Counted from the stretch's first letter, positions 44,017-53,110 are shown. The stretch: DNA of 64,000 nucleotides from Mariniblastus sp. (GCA_023300235.1 JALZWN010000125.1:21746-85745), one strand, 5' to 3'. The notes: generated from the letters alone by a model not told the origin. Made by a program: numbers and translations.

Positions 44017-45228
44017 ATGAGCGACTTAGACACCACACAATCACAGCCTACCAAACGTGCCAGCCTCGGACGCCCTACCGAGCGTAGTTGGTTCTTGTCG
44101 GGACAAACCGACTCCACCGAGCCAACTCGGCAATTCGAAATCCTCGGCGAACAGTTCACGATCGGTCGCGGTCGTGAGTCTGATTTACACCTGCCCGCCG
44201 GATCGATCTCGAAAGAGCATGCGGTCATTAGCATCGCAGACGACGGAACACTTGTTCTTCGCGAACTTGGCAGCACCAACGGTACTTTTGTTAACGGCAA
44301 ACAAGTCCATGGCAAAACTAACATTAAAGAAAACGATCTAGTCCACTTTGCTGCGATCGTATTCCGTGTCGGATCGAAGCACAAGAACGACTCCATCGCA
44401 CACAACACCATCCACGAAGACGTCTGCGACCAAGCCCTCGCGATGATTCAATTCGAGCGTTTGATCAGTGACGGCGGACTCTACCCGCACTTCCAACCGC
44501 TGGTTCGCTTGGACGATCAATCTCGCATCGGTTACGAAGTACTCGGCCGCAGCCGGTTATTCGGCTTACAATCACCGCAAGAGATGTTTCACGCGGCTTC
44601 TCAATTGAACCTTGAAGCTCAACTGAGCGAAGCGTTCCGACTGCGAGGCGTCGAGATCGGCACTGCGTTTGGCAAAGACACAAACTTGTTTGTCAACACT
44701 CACCCCAGCGAACTCGATCGCCCAGAGTTTTACGACTCGCTAAAAGAGCTGCGTAAAGTAGCCCCCGAACAAATGGTCACTCTGGAAATTCACGAAGGTG
44801 CTTCCACCAACCTAGCCATGATGCGTGAATTACGTGCTGTGCTGGCCGACCTGAACATGAAACTTGCATTTGACGACTTTGGAGTCGGACGCGCACGCTT
44901 GGTGGAACTTGGTGAAGTTCGCCCTGACTATCTCAAGTTCGACATGAAGCTTACGAAAAACATCGAGCACGCCCCTGCCAAGCGTCAGGAGCTGGTCGCT
45001 TTGTTTGCCAACCTGGTCAACAACTTGGGCATCAAAACACTTGCCGAAGGCGTAGAAACTCGCGAATGCCACGACATCTTGGTGCAAATGGGTTTCCAAC
45101 TCGGTCAAGGTTTTTACTACGGCCGGCCTTCACCGCTAAGTAAATACACCTCAGAGGAAGCCAGCCTTCGCCCTCCTCAGAGCACCACGGACACCGAGTT
45201 CCCAGTTGTTTCCACTGAAACTGTCTAA
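44017..45228 (+). CDS. FHA-EAL fusion: phosphothreonine reader joined to a c-di-GMP phosphodiesterase-type domain
   Basis: 403 residues. The FHA domain (about 38-120) has FTIGRGRESDLHL, SISKEHAVI and ELGSTNGTFV. The EAL domain (about 150-375) keeps the metal and catalytic set by eye: E in YEVLGR (EAL variant, near 174), N in LFVNTHP, E in TLEIHE, DD in AFDDFG (near 286), K in YLKFDMKL, E in AEGVET (near 344) and Q in LGQGFYYG. It may therefore hydrolyse c-di-GMP or bind a nucleotide. It lies 79 bp upstream of the kinase-tubulin gene on the same strand, which suggests the FHA domain reads that kinase's phosphothreonines. Confidence 0.88.
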   Translation: MSDLDTTQSQPTKRASLGRPTERSWFLSGQTDSTEPTRQFEILGEQFTIGRGRESDLHLPAGSISKEHAVISIADDGTLVLRELGSTNGTFVNGKQVHGKTNIKENDLVHFAAIVFRVGSKHKNDSIAHNTIHEDVCDQALAMIQFERLISDGGLYPHFQPLVRLDDQSRIGYEVLGRSRLFGLQSPQEMFHAASQLNLEAQLSEAFRLRGVEIGTAFGKDTNLFVNTHPSELDRPEFYDSLKELRKVAPEQMVTLEIHEGASTNLAMMRELRAVLADLNMKLAFDDFGVGRARLVELGEVRPDYLKFDMKLTKNIEHAPAKRQELVALFANLVNNLGIKTLAEGVETRECHDILVQMGFQLGQGFYYGRPSPLSKYTSEEASLRPPQSTTDTEFPVVSTETV

Positions 45229-45307
45229 CCAGATTCTTGGTAACTAGTCACTCCCTTTCGCTTCACTACATTTCGCTTCACTACATTCCCCTAACTACTC
45301 TGCTCCC

Positions 45308-48300
45308 ATGTTGCAAAGCCCACAAGAATTAAACAAAGAGATCCTCGGTTACAAGCTAATTGAGCGAATTGGTGCTGGCGGCTTTGGCGAAGTATGGTCC
45401 GCCGAAGCCCCCGGTGGACTGATGAAAGCAGTCAAAATCGTCTTTGGCTACCACGACGGAAAACGCGCCCAAGCAGAACTCAAAGCACTCGACCGCGTCA
45501 AGGAACTGCGGCATCCGTTCTTGTTATCCCTTGAGCGGATCGAAGTGTTCGAAGGCCAGCTAGTCGTTGTCTCTGAATTGGCCGACCGCAGTCTGGCTGA
45601 CGAATTCAACCTCAATATTAACGACGGCAAAGATGGCATCAGCCGTGAAGACATGCTGCGCTACATGCGTTGCTCGGCCGAAGCACTCGACTACCTTTCA
45701 ACCAGCCACGGCCTCCAACACCTCGACATCAAGCCCGAAAACTTGCTCGTCATCGGTGATCACGTCAAAGTCGCCGACTTTGGTTTGATCAAAGACTTAC
45801 ACCAAGCATCGCAGTCACTGATGTCGGGCATGACACCGGCCTACGCCGCTCCCGAACTGTTCGACGGGCGCCCCGGAAAAAACAGCGACCAGTACTCGCT
45901 GGCCATCGTCTACCAAGAAATGCTAACTGGCTGCCGTCCGTTCTCCGGTACGACTCCGGCTCAACTGGCCGCCCAACACATGAACGGCAAGCCGGATTTG
46001 CTTTCACTCCCGCAGGGCGACCAAAGCATCATCGCGAAAGCACTTGCCAAAGATCCAAACGCTCGCTTCCAAAGCTGCGTCGAAATGGTCGAAGAATTGA
46101 CCAACCGCCGCCGCGCAGCCAAAAAAACCGCTCCTCGCCGAACCAAAACGCGGCTGCATGACGACTCCAACACCCTGAAGGTAGATTCCGCCAACCACAC
46201 TCACGATGTCACCGCCCTAATCTCGGGCAACGCACTGCCGTTCCAAGCCAATGAAGTCAAGGTTTTGGAGCCGCCTGCTTGCGACGCGACGGACACGAAA
46301 GCACGCCCAACCCTGTACATCGGAGTGGGTTCAACTGGCAACAAAATCATTCAGAAAATCAAAACCCAGTTGGTTTCCCGATACGGTTCGATGGAAAATT
46401 TGCCATCATTCCGCCTGCACGCCATCGATTCGGATCGAGAAGCGATCAACGAAATCGTGCGTTCCAGCACTTGCCCTCTCGACCGCAAAGAAATTATCGA
46501 GACGCCACTCAAAAAGCCTGAAGCCTACCGTACTCAAAAGAAATCGCACCTCAACTGGCTCAGTCGACGCTGGATCTACAACATCCCTCGAAGCCTTCAA
46601 ACCGAAGGCCTACGCCCGCTCGGTCGATTGGCTTACTCCGACAACTTTGACCAAATCTACAACACAATCGAAGAGTCAATCCGCGAAATCAGTAAAGCGG
46701 AAAACTTAGCGACCACCGCCGATACGCTCGACATCGACCCCGGCAGCTTGACCCCACGTATTTTCGTCGTGTCATCGATCAGCGGCGGAATAGGCAGCGG
46801 CATGGTTTTAGACCTCGCCTATAGCTTGCGATTACTGATGCACGAATCCGGACACCAACCAGATTCAGTCGTCGGCATCATGCTACATTCAACTTACCAA
46901 CGACTACGAGACCCAGGTCTTTCATCGGCCAACGCATTCGCATTCCTGACCGAACTGCGTCACTTCTGCGAACATGGCTTCCCCGGCGACATTGACAACG
47001 GAGTGCCTGATTTTGAGGAAACCGTTCCGTTTGATTACACCTACTTTGAAGACCTTGGTCAAAACCTTTGCCAATCGGACTTTGATCAAAAGCTTGAAGG
47101 CGTTGCCGAATACATGCTGCTGACCAGCGCGTCCAAATGCACATCGTTTTTCGACAAATGCCGTGAGTACGAAGGCAAAGAAGAACACTTTGCATTGCGA
47201 ACTTTTGGCATTAGCGTAACCGGCCCCGCCAAATTTGAAGCGGGCCTCAAAGCCGCTCAGCTGATCGGAAGCCAACTGCTGCGTTACTGGATCTCCGGTG
47301 ACGCCCAGACGGCGGGAAAAATTCAAACGTTAATCGAAACCCTGACCACCAAGAATCAACTTGGCACCGATGAGGTATGCCAACGCATTCAAAAACGAGT
47401 CGACGCAGCCATCACAGAGGAACTGCCCCAACTGTTAACCAAAGTAAAAAAAGCCATTGAACACAGTGTCGGCTTGAGCCCTCTAGAACTGGCCAAGATG
47501 TACGACAGTACATTCCTGAATCCCACCGAACGTGAAGGCGATTGCGGGAATGAAACCGAGGCAGGTTTTGCGGCAGCCGACGAAATCAAACAATGGGCTC
47601 CAGAGGTCGGCGAAGAAATCGTCGTTGCAATCCAGAAGCTCATGGACGGCAAAACAATGAACCTCGCCTATGCCTACGAAACATCGAAGCAATTCACAAA
47701 GCAGCTTCGCGACAACGTCAAACAACTAGAACAACTAGGCCAAGCACTCATCGACGCCGAATCTCAAGTGTTGAACGATATGAGTATTTTAAGCAAAAGT
47801 CGTTCCAAGAACAAACATTCATGGTCTGAACAAGCTGATCAGGCCGTCGACAATTACGCAGCAATACGTAAACAAATGACCGTCTACCGCTACGCCCGAT
47901 CACTGTACAGAACCGCAAGCGGGTCGGTGGATTCGTTGCACAGTGTTTTACATCACTACCGACGTCAACTCGAATCCGTTGCGCAAACTCTCCAGTCAGA
48001 CAGCATCACCGGCAACAGCGAATCCAATGCAGATTTCTGCATGGAAACACTGCTAAGCGACTCGATCCAACAACAAGTCAACGAACACCTCTTGCAAACC
48101 GAGGCACTGGTTTACGATTCGCTGATCAGTCAATACGGCGACTACACCGCCGCACTTGACTCAGCCGCGATCTGGCAAAGCCAACTGGCAGCCCACGTTT
48201 CCAAACAAGCCCAACGCGTTCTTGCTGAGGCGTACAAAAAACTTTCATTGGATCAAGTACTGGCCGAAAACAGCGTTCCACCAGAACTGCTCGCCAAATG

Positions 48301-48613
48301 GATCAATGACCAAATGCAAAAAGCCAGCCCCACGATCAGTGATTGTGGCGGCGGAACTCGCTTGCTGATCGGCATGCCCTCACTCTCAGAAGACAACAGC
48401 CTGGAAACCATGCTGGCGAAACAATTCGAACTGCAAGCCTGCACCATTCGCGGAACCGATGGAAGCTTTGCATTTTGCTTCGAAGGCGAAGGCGTCGGAC
48501 TCGCAAACGTTGCCTACCGACTCTTGCAAGCACGCCCTGACGTCCTTGAACTCGTCAAACGAATTCCAACTCGCTGTGATGTCCAATGGAAATCGCTCGA
48601 AGATCTACTCTAA
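45308..48613 (+). CDS. Ser/Thr protein kinase fused to a tubulin/FtsZ-like GTPase domain
   Basis: 1101 residues. The kinase domain (about 14-275) has the glycine loop GAGGFGEVW (22-30), K43 in AVK, HLDIKPENLL (138-147; the HRD arginine is Leu, so non-RD), DFG (157-159) and APE (181-183). A linker follows (275-335). Then a tubulin-like domain begins: LYIGVGSTGNKIIQKIK (337-352), AIDSD (372-376) and the glycine-rich GTP-binding loop SSISGGIGSGMVLDLAY (489-505), which matches the Tubulin_2-type signature. The last ~400 residues are alpha-helical and charged with long helices. It is cytoplasmic with no membrane segment. It pairs with the upstream FHA-EAL gene. Confidence 0.88.
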   Translation: MLQSPQELNKEILGYKLIERIGAGGFGEVWSAEAPGGLMKAVKIVFGYHDGKRAQAELKALDRVKELRHPFLLSLERIEVFEGQLVVVSELADRSLADEFNLNINDGKDGISREDMLRYMRCSAEALDYLSTSHGLQHLDIKPENLLVIGDHVKVADFGLIKDLHQASQSLMSGMTPAYAAPELFDGRPGKNSDQYSLAIVYQEMLTGCRPFSGTTPAQLAAQHMNGKPDLLSLPQGDQSIIAKALAKDPNARFQSCVEMVEELTNRRRAAKKTAPRRTKTRLHDDSNTLKVDSANHTHDVTALISGNALPFQANEVKVLEPPACDATDTKARPTLYIGVGSTGNKIIQKIKTQLVSRYGSMENLPSFRLHAIDSDREAINEIVRSSTCPLDRKEIIETPLKKPEAYRTQKKSHLNWLSRRWIYNIPRSLQTEGLRPLGRLAYSDNFDQIYNTIEESIREISKAENLATTADTLDIDPGSLTPRIFVVSSISGGIGSGMVLDLAYSLRLLMHESGHQPDSVVGIMLHSTYQRLRDPGLSSANAFAFLTELRHFCEHGFPGDIDNGVPDFEETVPFDYTYFEDLGQNLCQSDFDQKLEGVAEYMLLTSASKCTSFFDKCREYEGKEEHFALRTFGISVTGPAKFEAGLKAAQLIGSQLLRYWISGDAQTAGKIQTLIETLTTKNQLGTDEVCQRIQKRVDAAITEELPQLLTKVKKAIEHSVGLSPLELAKMYDSTFLNPTEREGDCGNETEAGFAAADEIKQWAPEVGEEIVVAIQKLMDGKTMNLAYAYETSKQFTKQLRDNVKQLEQLGQALIDAESQVLNDMSILSKSRSKNKHSWSEQADQAVDNYAAIRKQMTVYRYARSLYRTASGSVDSLHSVLHHYRRQLESVAQTLQSDSITGNSESNADFCMETLLSDSIQQQVNEHLLQTEALVYDSLISQYGDYTAALDSAAIWQSQLAAHVSKQAQRVLAEAYKKLSLDQVLAENSVPPELLAKWINDQMQKASPTISDCGGGTRLLIGMPSLSEDNSLETMLAKQFELQACTIRGTDGSFAFCFEGEGVGLANVAYRLLQARPDVLELVKRIPTRCDVQWKSLEDLL

Positions 48614-48712
48614 AACCCGACCCGTTGAAGCAGCAGCGCGACCGCGTCACGGAAACCCGGCGCGTCACGGCTTTTACATGGAACTCGCTCCCGCTCTCCA
48701 GCTCTCGCGCTA

Positions 48713-48779
48713 TTGAGCGGCTCTGGTGACCTTGGTGGTTCCCGAGGTAGGCGCCGGCATTCTCATAGAGCCGCTTCAA
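48713..48779. terminator. Inverted repeat in the convergent gap after the kinase-tubulin gene
   Basis: TTGAGCGGCTCT (48713-48724) and AGAGCCGCTTCAA (48767-48779) can pair around a 42-nt loop. It may act as a transcript boundary; weak evidence. Confidence 0.35.
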
Positions 48780-48823
48780 CAGCAACCGACCGCTCGCGCC
48801 GACGAGAAAATGGCTCCTACAAC

Positions 48824-49426
48824 CTAACCCTCGGCCACGCTAAACCGAGACTCCGAAGTCACCACGCTGCTCGACTCTGGAAACGTATGAAACGCCCGAA
48901 TTAACACGTGCTCCAAAAACGACTGCACGTGAATGTAACTCATCGCCCCAAACGCCAACCGGCCGTTTGACCCAAACCGATGCACCAGACCCTCGCACTC
49001 AACCCGATTGTTGAGCTGCTGTTGCAACGCCACAAACAGCTTGGGATCGACTGTCTCAATTTGCACGCTGCATTGATAGTCAACCAAGTCTTCAATTCTC
49101 AACTGATGACGATTTCCATGATCGATCTGCTGGGTCAACAACGACTTGGACGGCAGCGGATGATGCAACCCCGCACTGACCTCGGTCAACGAAAGCGAAC
49201 CACACTGAAAACGAATCGCATGACCATCCGTCGTAATCGCAGTCTCTAATTCGTAGCGATCACGTGTCGTCGTCCGCCGCGCGCACACATCGAACAATTC
49301 TGGATGCACAGACTGAGCATACAAATGAAAGTTCAGGTCGGTAATTTTTGGACGAACAGATAACACAGGCGAAAGCAATAAAAAACAAAGACGGAAAGTA
49401 AGTCGACTACAACACAGGCATTGCAT
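48824..49426 (-). CDS. DUF2617-like protein
   Basis: Up to 200 residues. The core DLNFHLYAQSVHPELFDVCA, RDRYELETAITTDGHAIRF and SLTEV resembles DUF2617, a family of unknown function in actinobacteria and planctomycetes. The ATG at 49426 gives a Cys/Leu-rich leader; the in-frame GTG at 49366 gives a start closer to the family consensus (VLSVRPKITDL) and may be the true one. It is convergent with the kinase-tubulin gene. Confidence 0.65.
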   Translation of the reverse strand: MQCLCCSRLTFRLCFLLLSPVLSVRPKITDLNFHLYAQSVHPELFDVCARRTTTRDRYELETAITTDGHAIRFQCGSLSLTEVSAGLHHPLPSKSLLTQQIDHGNRHQLRIEDLVDYQCSVQIETVDPKLFVALQQQLNNRVECEGLVHRFGSNGRLAFGAMSYIHVQSFLEHVLIRAFHTFPESSSVVTSESRFSVAEG

Positions 49427-50173
49427 GTTAGCCTAACACGCCAGTCTAGAATGATAGTCTAGATTCATTGCCTACGTAACAAATACCAGAACTCATCCAT
49501 TGCGACCACGCCAAGCGACCTACTTAACTGTCGTCAGATCAACCGTTTAACCTGCATCAAAATAGTTTTCTAACATCAAGTCGGTCCCCAGCGTCTGTGT
49601 TTTCGGGGGCCAGTTCGTTTGATAGCAACAAATTCTATTTTTCAAAAAATGGCATTGATTTTGCGACTCGTTTCTTTGCACCAAATTTGCTTTCAAAAAA
49701 AACAAACTGAACACTGCCAGCAACAGCAATTCGATCATTGCGTGCCAGCAAAGCTTGAAATTTGCCCGATTCGATGCAGCGATACAACTCGCCGCATACC
49801 GAAGGCAGGATCGGGCTTCAGACAAATCGCGTGCGGCGTTGACAGAAAATTCAGTTTCTTAAATTAGCACCTAGCCAACGCCCGGTGGCACTGCCAACGC
49901 CCGGTGTTCTAACAACGCCCGGTGTTCTGACAACGCCTCCATTGTACCGCCCCCTGCCCTACGAATGCTCCGTTCCGCAGGGCTAGGCCGAGAAAACAGC
50001 AGAGCCCTTGCCGCCCAATGGCCCCTCTCCAAACCCAGCCAAAAATCCGCTCACAAAAAAAGCGAACTAGGACTTGCCGCAGTTGTCTAGCTTTGACTAG
50101 AATGTCGCCCTCAGTCGGAAGGCTGACACCCTAGCCGAAAGGCTTTGCCAACAGCAAAAACGCTGTTCCACAC
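49427..50173. other. Intergenic region upstream of tRNA-Leu
   Basis: About 750 bp. It contains a tandem array at 49876-49940 (unit CAACGCCCGGTGTTCTAA, four imperfect copies of 18-19 bp). A small minus-strand frame at 49547-49825 is not convincing. Nothing else is recognised. Confidence 0.6.
49876..49940. repeat. 18-19-bp tandem repeat, about 3.5 copies
   Basis: Units start CAACGCCCGGTG; the second and third are nearly identical and the last is partial. Confidence 0.88.
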
Positions 50174-50257
50174 GCCGGTGTGGCGGAATTGGCAGACGCG
50201 ATGGATTCAAAATCCATTGGGGGCAACCCCGTGGAGGTTCAAGTCCTCTCACCGGTA
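50174..50257 (+). tRNA. tRNA-Leu (anticodon CAA)
   Basis: 84 nt class II tRNA. Acceptor GCCGGTG/CACCGGT (one G-U pair), D-arm with GGCAGACGC, anticodon arm ATGGA-TTCAAAA-TCCAT, long variable arm GGGGGCAACCCC, T-arm GGTTCAAGTCC. No encoded CCA. Confidence 0.96.
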
Positions 50258-50281
50258 CTACATCTGAAAAACAGATGCAAT

Positions 50282-50317
50282 AAGCTCAGCTCGGCAGACG
50301 CCAAGCTGAGCTTTTTT
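50282..50317 (+). terminator. Intrinsic terminator of tRNA-Leu
   Basis: AAGCTCAGCT (50282-50291) pairs with AGCTGAGCTT (50304-50313), followed by a T-run. Confidence 0.88.
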
Positions 50318-50344
50318 ATTGCGTGCATGACAAGCCCAAACGCA

Positions 50345-50377
50345 CATCCGTGTCTATCTGTGTTCATCCGTGGTTAA
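50345..50377. repeat. 10-bp periodic motif, three units
   Basis: ATCCGTGTCT, ATCTGTGTTC and ATCCGTGGTT follow one another. A two-unit version ending in the same ATCCGTGGTT occurs near 60815. Non-coding. Confidence 0.7.
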
Positions 50378-50456
50378 ATACTTTCCCACAGCCACCGGCA
50401 ACCAATACGTGATACGCAATAGTAAAATAGCCCTTTGCGAATCGTTCCATCATCCC

Positions 50457-50500
50457 GCTTCAGGAACTGTCCCGAAATAAGTTACGCTTTTCCCAACCCG
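50457..50500 (+). repeat. 42-bp dispersed repeat, copy 2
   Basis: Aligns with the reverse complement of 16801-16842 (core AGGAACTGTC.CG.AATAAGTT). It lies 37 bp upstream of the pabA-like gene and may overlap its promoter. Confidence 0.7.
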
Positions 50501-50536
50501 ACACAACATCCGTTAACACGGTAGCATAGCCCAATC

Positions 50537-51232
50537 ATGATCCTGGTCATCGACAACTACGACTCCTTTGTCCACAACCTTGCCCGGTACTTTCGGCAGC
50601 TTGGTTGTGAAACCAAAGTCGTGCGCAATGACGCAATCTCGATCGAAGAAATCCAACGCCTCAACCCCAGCGCCATCGTGCTCTCCCCGGGGCCTTGCGA
50701 TCCCGACCAAGCCGGCGTGTGCCTGCAAGTGATCCAGCAATTCCAAACCAGCAAACCAATCCTTGGCGTTTGCCTCGGCCATCAAGCGATCATCCAAGCC
50801 TTCGGCGGCACGATCGTCGGAGCTCACGAACCAATGCACGGTCGAGACAGCCAAGTCGAACATTCCCGATCATCGATGTTCACCGGCGTGCCGTCGCCCT
50901 TCATGGCAGCTCGCTATCATTCGTTGGTCGGCCAACCGCAAACCATTCCCGATTGCCTGAACGTCACCGCCCACACTGCCGACCAAACCGTCATGGCCAT
51001 TATGGCCGTCCAACACCAGACTCTACCAATCGTTGGCCTGCAGTTTCATCCCGAATCCGTGCTAACCGATTGCGGCTATCGTTTGATCAGCAACTTCCTC
51101 ACCTTAGCCAAGATCGAACACGCAACCGAAAACGTCGATCAGCTACAACAAAGCCAAATCCGATCCGACCAAACCGCGACCACCAAGGTTCCCGTTTCCA
51201 ATCGGTTGAGTATCAACCCGGAGCGGTCATGA
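50537..51232 (+). CDS. pabA: Anthranilate/aminodeoxychorismate synthase glutamine amidotransferase subunit
   Basis: 231 residues of the TrpG/PabA class I glutaminases. NYDSFVHNLARYF at the N-terminus, oxyanion strand LSPGPCDPDQAG, nucleophile Cys79 in GVCLGHQ, and the His/Glu pair in QFHPES (near 172-174) are all present. The last ~35 residues are an extra polar tail. It overlaps the DUF447 gene by an ATGA and precedes beta-RFAP synthase, so in this context it most likely supplies 4-aminobenzoate for the methanopterin-type cofactor rather than (or as well as) tryptophan or folate. Confidence 0.88.
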   Translation: MILVIDNYDSFVHNLARYFRQLGCETKVVRNDAISIEEIQRLNPSAIVLSPGPCDPDQAGVCLQVIQQFQTSKPILGVCLGHQAIIQAFGGTIVGAHEPMHGRDSQVEHSRSSMFTGVPSPFMAARYHSLVGQPQTIPDCLNVTAHTADQTVMAIMAVQHQTLPIVGLQFHPESVLTDCGYRLISNFLTLAKIEHATENVDQLQQSQIRSDQTATTKVPVSNRLSINPERS

Positions 51233-51831
51233 TCTTAGAATCGATCGTGACCACGACCAACGTCGACGGCTCGCCCAACCTATCTCCGATGGGACCGCGG
51301 ACCGAGCGACCCGATCTGCCTTGCTCCACCGCAGCGGCATCCCTGGAACATTTTGAGTTGCGCCCCTTCGGCACCTCCACGACCTTTGCCAACCTCAAAC
51401 GGGACCGACAAGGCGTGCTGCACGTCGACGACAACGTCGACCTATTCGCCAAATCGGCGATCAGCAAAATCAAAGCCGCCGACCTTCCGCCTTTGGTAAA
51501 CGCACAAGTCATCGCGGGGCACATCATCGAATCCGCTTGCCGGGCTTACGAGTTTAAGGTCGAATCGATCGACGAGTCTGGACCGCGGATGAGCTTGATT
51601 TGCGAGGTCGTGAAAACACACCGATTACGAGATTTTTTCGGATTCAACCGAGCCAAACATGCGGTCATCGAGGCGGCGATTTTGGCGACACGAATCGAGT
51701 TTTTGCCAGCCGAAGAAATTTTAGATCAATACCAGCATTTAAAAGTAATCGTCGAAAAAACAGCTGGACCTAGCGAGATCAGTGCCTTCAACTACCTTGA
51801 ACAATTCGTCCGCCTCAAACTTCAAAAGTAA
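51229..51831 (+). CDS. DUF447-family protein
   Basis: 200 residues from the ATG at 51229 that overlaps the pabA stop; a much longer frame from 50695 would overlap pabA almost entirely and is rejected. MILESIVTTTNVDGSPNLSPMGP and RPFGTSTTFANLKRDRQGVLHVDDNVDLF match DUF447, a flavin-reductase-like split-barrel family frequent in archaea, methylotrophs and planctomycetes. It lies between pabA and beta-RFAP synthase, six bases before the latter, so a role in tetrahydromethanopterin synthesis or use is inferred from context. Confidence 0.85.
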   Translation: MILESIVTTTNVDGSPNLSPMGPRTERPDLPCSTAAASLEHFELRPFGTSTTFANLKRDRQGVLHVDDNVDLFAKSAISKIKAADLPPLVNAQVIAGHIIESACRAYEFKVESIDESGPRMSLICEVVKTHRLRDFFGFNRAKHAVIEAAILATRIEFLPAEEILDQYQHLKVIVEKTAGPSEISAFNYLEQFVRLKLQK

Positions 51832-51837
51832 TCCGCC

Positions 51838-52842
51838 GTGCCCGAAACCCACCTTTGCTCATCGCCCGCGCGATTGCATTTCGGCCTGTTGACGGTCGGC
51901 AATTCGCTTGAGTATCGCTATGGCGGCGCGGGGTTGATGATCGATGGGCCCAACACCGTCGTCCAAGCAGAGCGTGCGGATCGACTGGAAGTTGTAGGGG
52001 CTGCCAACGACATTGCACTTCGAACGATCGAGCATTGGTATTCAATCAACCAAACCATGTTGGCGGCAGACTTCGGTGTTCACAAACTTTCCGAACTGCC
52101 CTTGCGAATTGAAATTTTAAAAACACCACCGCGACACAGCGGCTTTGGCAGCGGTACTCAACTGGCACTTTCAGCCATCACGGCAACCATGCAATGCCTC
52201 GAACTTCCCATCCCCAACGCGAAAGAACTCGCCGTCGCCACCGGGCGCGGCCAGCGATCCGCCATTGGCTCGCATGGATTTCGGCGAGGCGGGTTTTTGG
52301 TCGACCGAGGAATCGGCGATGGCGACCAACTGGCGCCGCTGGACTTAAGAATTGATTTCCCGACCGACTGGCCGATCGTCACGATCATCCCTCCAGAAGC
52401 ACAAGGCGTTTCCGGTTCAGCAGAAAAAGCAGCGTTCAAAAACCTCCCGCCCAGCACCGCACAACACCGTCAGCAGATGACCGACCTTTTGAAAACCGCG
52501 ATCGTTCCAGCGGTGATCAACCATAACTACGACACGTTTGCCGAGGGCATTTTTGAATACGGCCATCGCTCCGGTCGGATGTTTGAAACCATCCAAGGTG
52601 GAGCATACAACGGTTCGGCGATCGAAGCAGTGGTCAAACGGGTTCGCGAATTCGGCGTGACCGCGACCGGCCAGAGCAGTTGGGGGCCATGCGTGTTTGC
52701 GGTGCTGCCAACAAAAAACCAAGCCAATGAACTGGTTACTTTTCTAAGCCAACGCATGCCCGCGGCGACGCGTGTTGACACTTGGACCGCCGACAACCGA
52801 GGCATGCGTTTAACGACTCAAACAAAAACCAAGCCCCTATAA
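51838..52842 (+). CDS. Beta-ribofuranosylaminobenzene 5'-phosphate synthase (beta-RFAP synthase)
   Basis: 334 residues from a GTG start six bases after the DUF447 stop. The N-terminal SPARLHFGLLTVG...YGGAGLMID and the GHMP-kinase-like glycine loop TPPRHSGFGSGTQLALS are family signatures, as is GRGQRSAIGSHGFRRGGFLVD. The enzyme joins an aminobenzoate-type ring to PRPP in the first committed step of methanopterin synthesis. Its presence implies an H4MPT-linked C1 pathway, known in planctomycetes. It forms a tight operon with pabA and DUF447. Confidence 0.92.
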   Translation: MPETHLCSSPARLHFGLLTVGNSLEYRYGGAGLMIDGPNTVVQAERADRLEVVGAANDIALRTIEHWYSINQTMLAADFGVHKLSELPLRIEILKTPPRHSGFGSGTQLALSAITATMQCLELPIPNAKELAVATGRGQRSAIGSHGFRRGGFLVDRGIGDGDQLAPLDLRIDFPTDWPIVTIIPPEAQGVSGSAEKAAFKNLPPSTAQHRQQMTDLLKTAIVPAVINHNYDTFAEGIFEYGHRSGRMFETIQGGAYNGSAIEAVVKRVREFGVTATGQSSWGPCVFAVLPTKNQANELVTFLSQRMPAATRVDTWTADNRGMRLTTQTKTKPL

Positions 52843-53110
52843 ATGGCAACCCGACGCGTAAGCGAGGAACCCATAGTCGCCTTTCACTCCGTGAAAGTAG
52901 CGTTACCTTCGGTGGACGTTCACAAAGCGATTGACTCTGAATAAACAGGCGGCGTTTATCCAAAGACCTGCACAGGAGTGACGGGACGAGAGGGTTGCCG
53001 AGTGCACCGTAGCTTTGTAAAAATGCGATCCTGTTTGTTCGCCCATGCAAACACTTCTTTCACGGAGGCAAAGGCGACTATCTCGGCATGACTAATCAAC
53101 AGGCCCGTTG
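52843..53110. mobile_element. MITE-like dispersed repeat, copy B
   Basis: It starts at the beta-RFAP synthase stop codon. Arms at 52872-52897 and 53057-53082 are inverted repeats. Internal segments (GTAGCTTTGTAAAAATGCG, CCCATGCAAACACTTC) align with copies A and C. It is followed by a hairpin of the 53147 family. Confidence 0.75.

Noticed and set aside
49547-49825. Minus-strand ORF with an internal hydrophobic start (MIELLLLAVFSLFFLKANL)
   Set aside because: No ribosome-binding site, no conserved-looking body and an atypical tail; left as intergenic.
50180-50377. 65-codon plus-strand ORF starting MAELADAMDSKSIGG
   Set aside because: It is the translation of tRNA-Leu (50174-50257), a frequent false gene call.
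50695-51228. Long in-frame extension of the DUF447 gene into pabA
   Set aside because: It would overlap almost all of pabA with Arg/Pro/Ser-rich sequence; the ATG in the ATGA overlap at 51229 matches the family start.
52843-53110. Possible CRISPR from repeated palindromic motifs
   Set aside because: Each locus has only two inverted copies of the palindrome ~160-175 bp apart; there is no regular repeat-spacer array and no cas gene.
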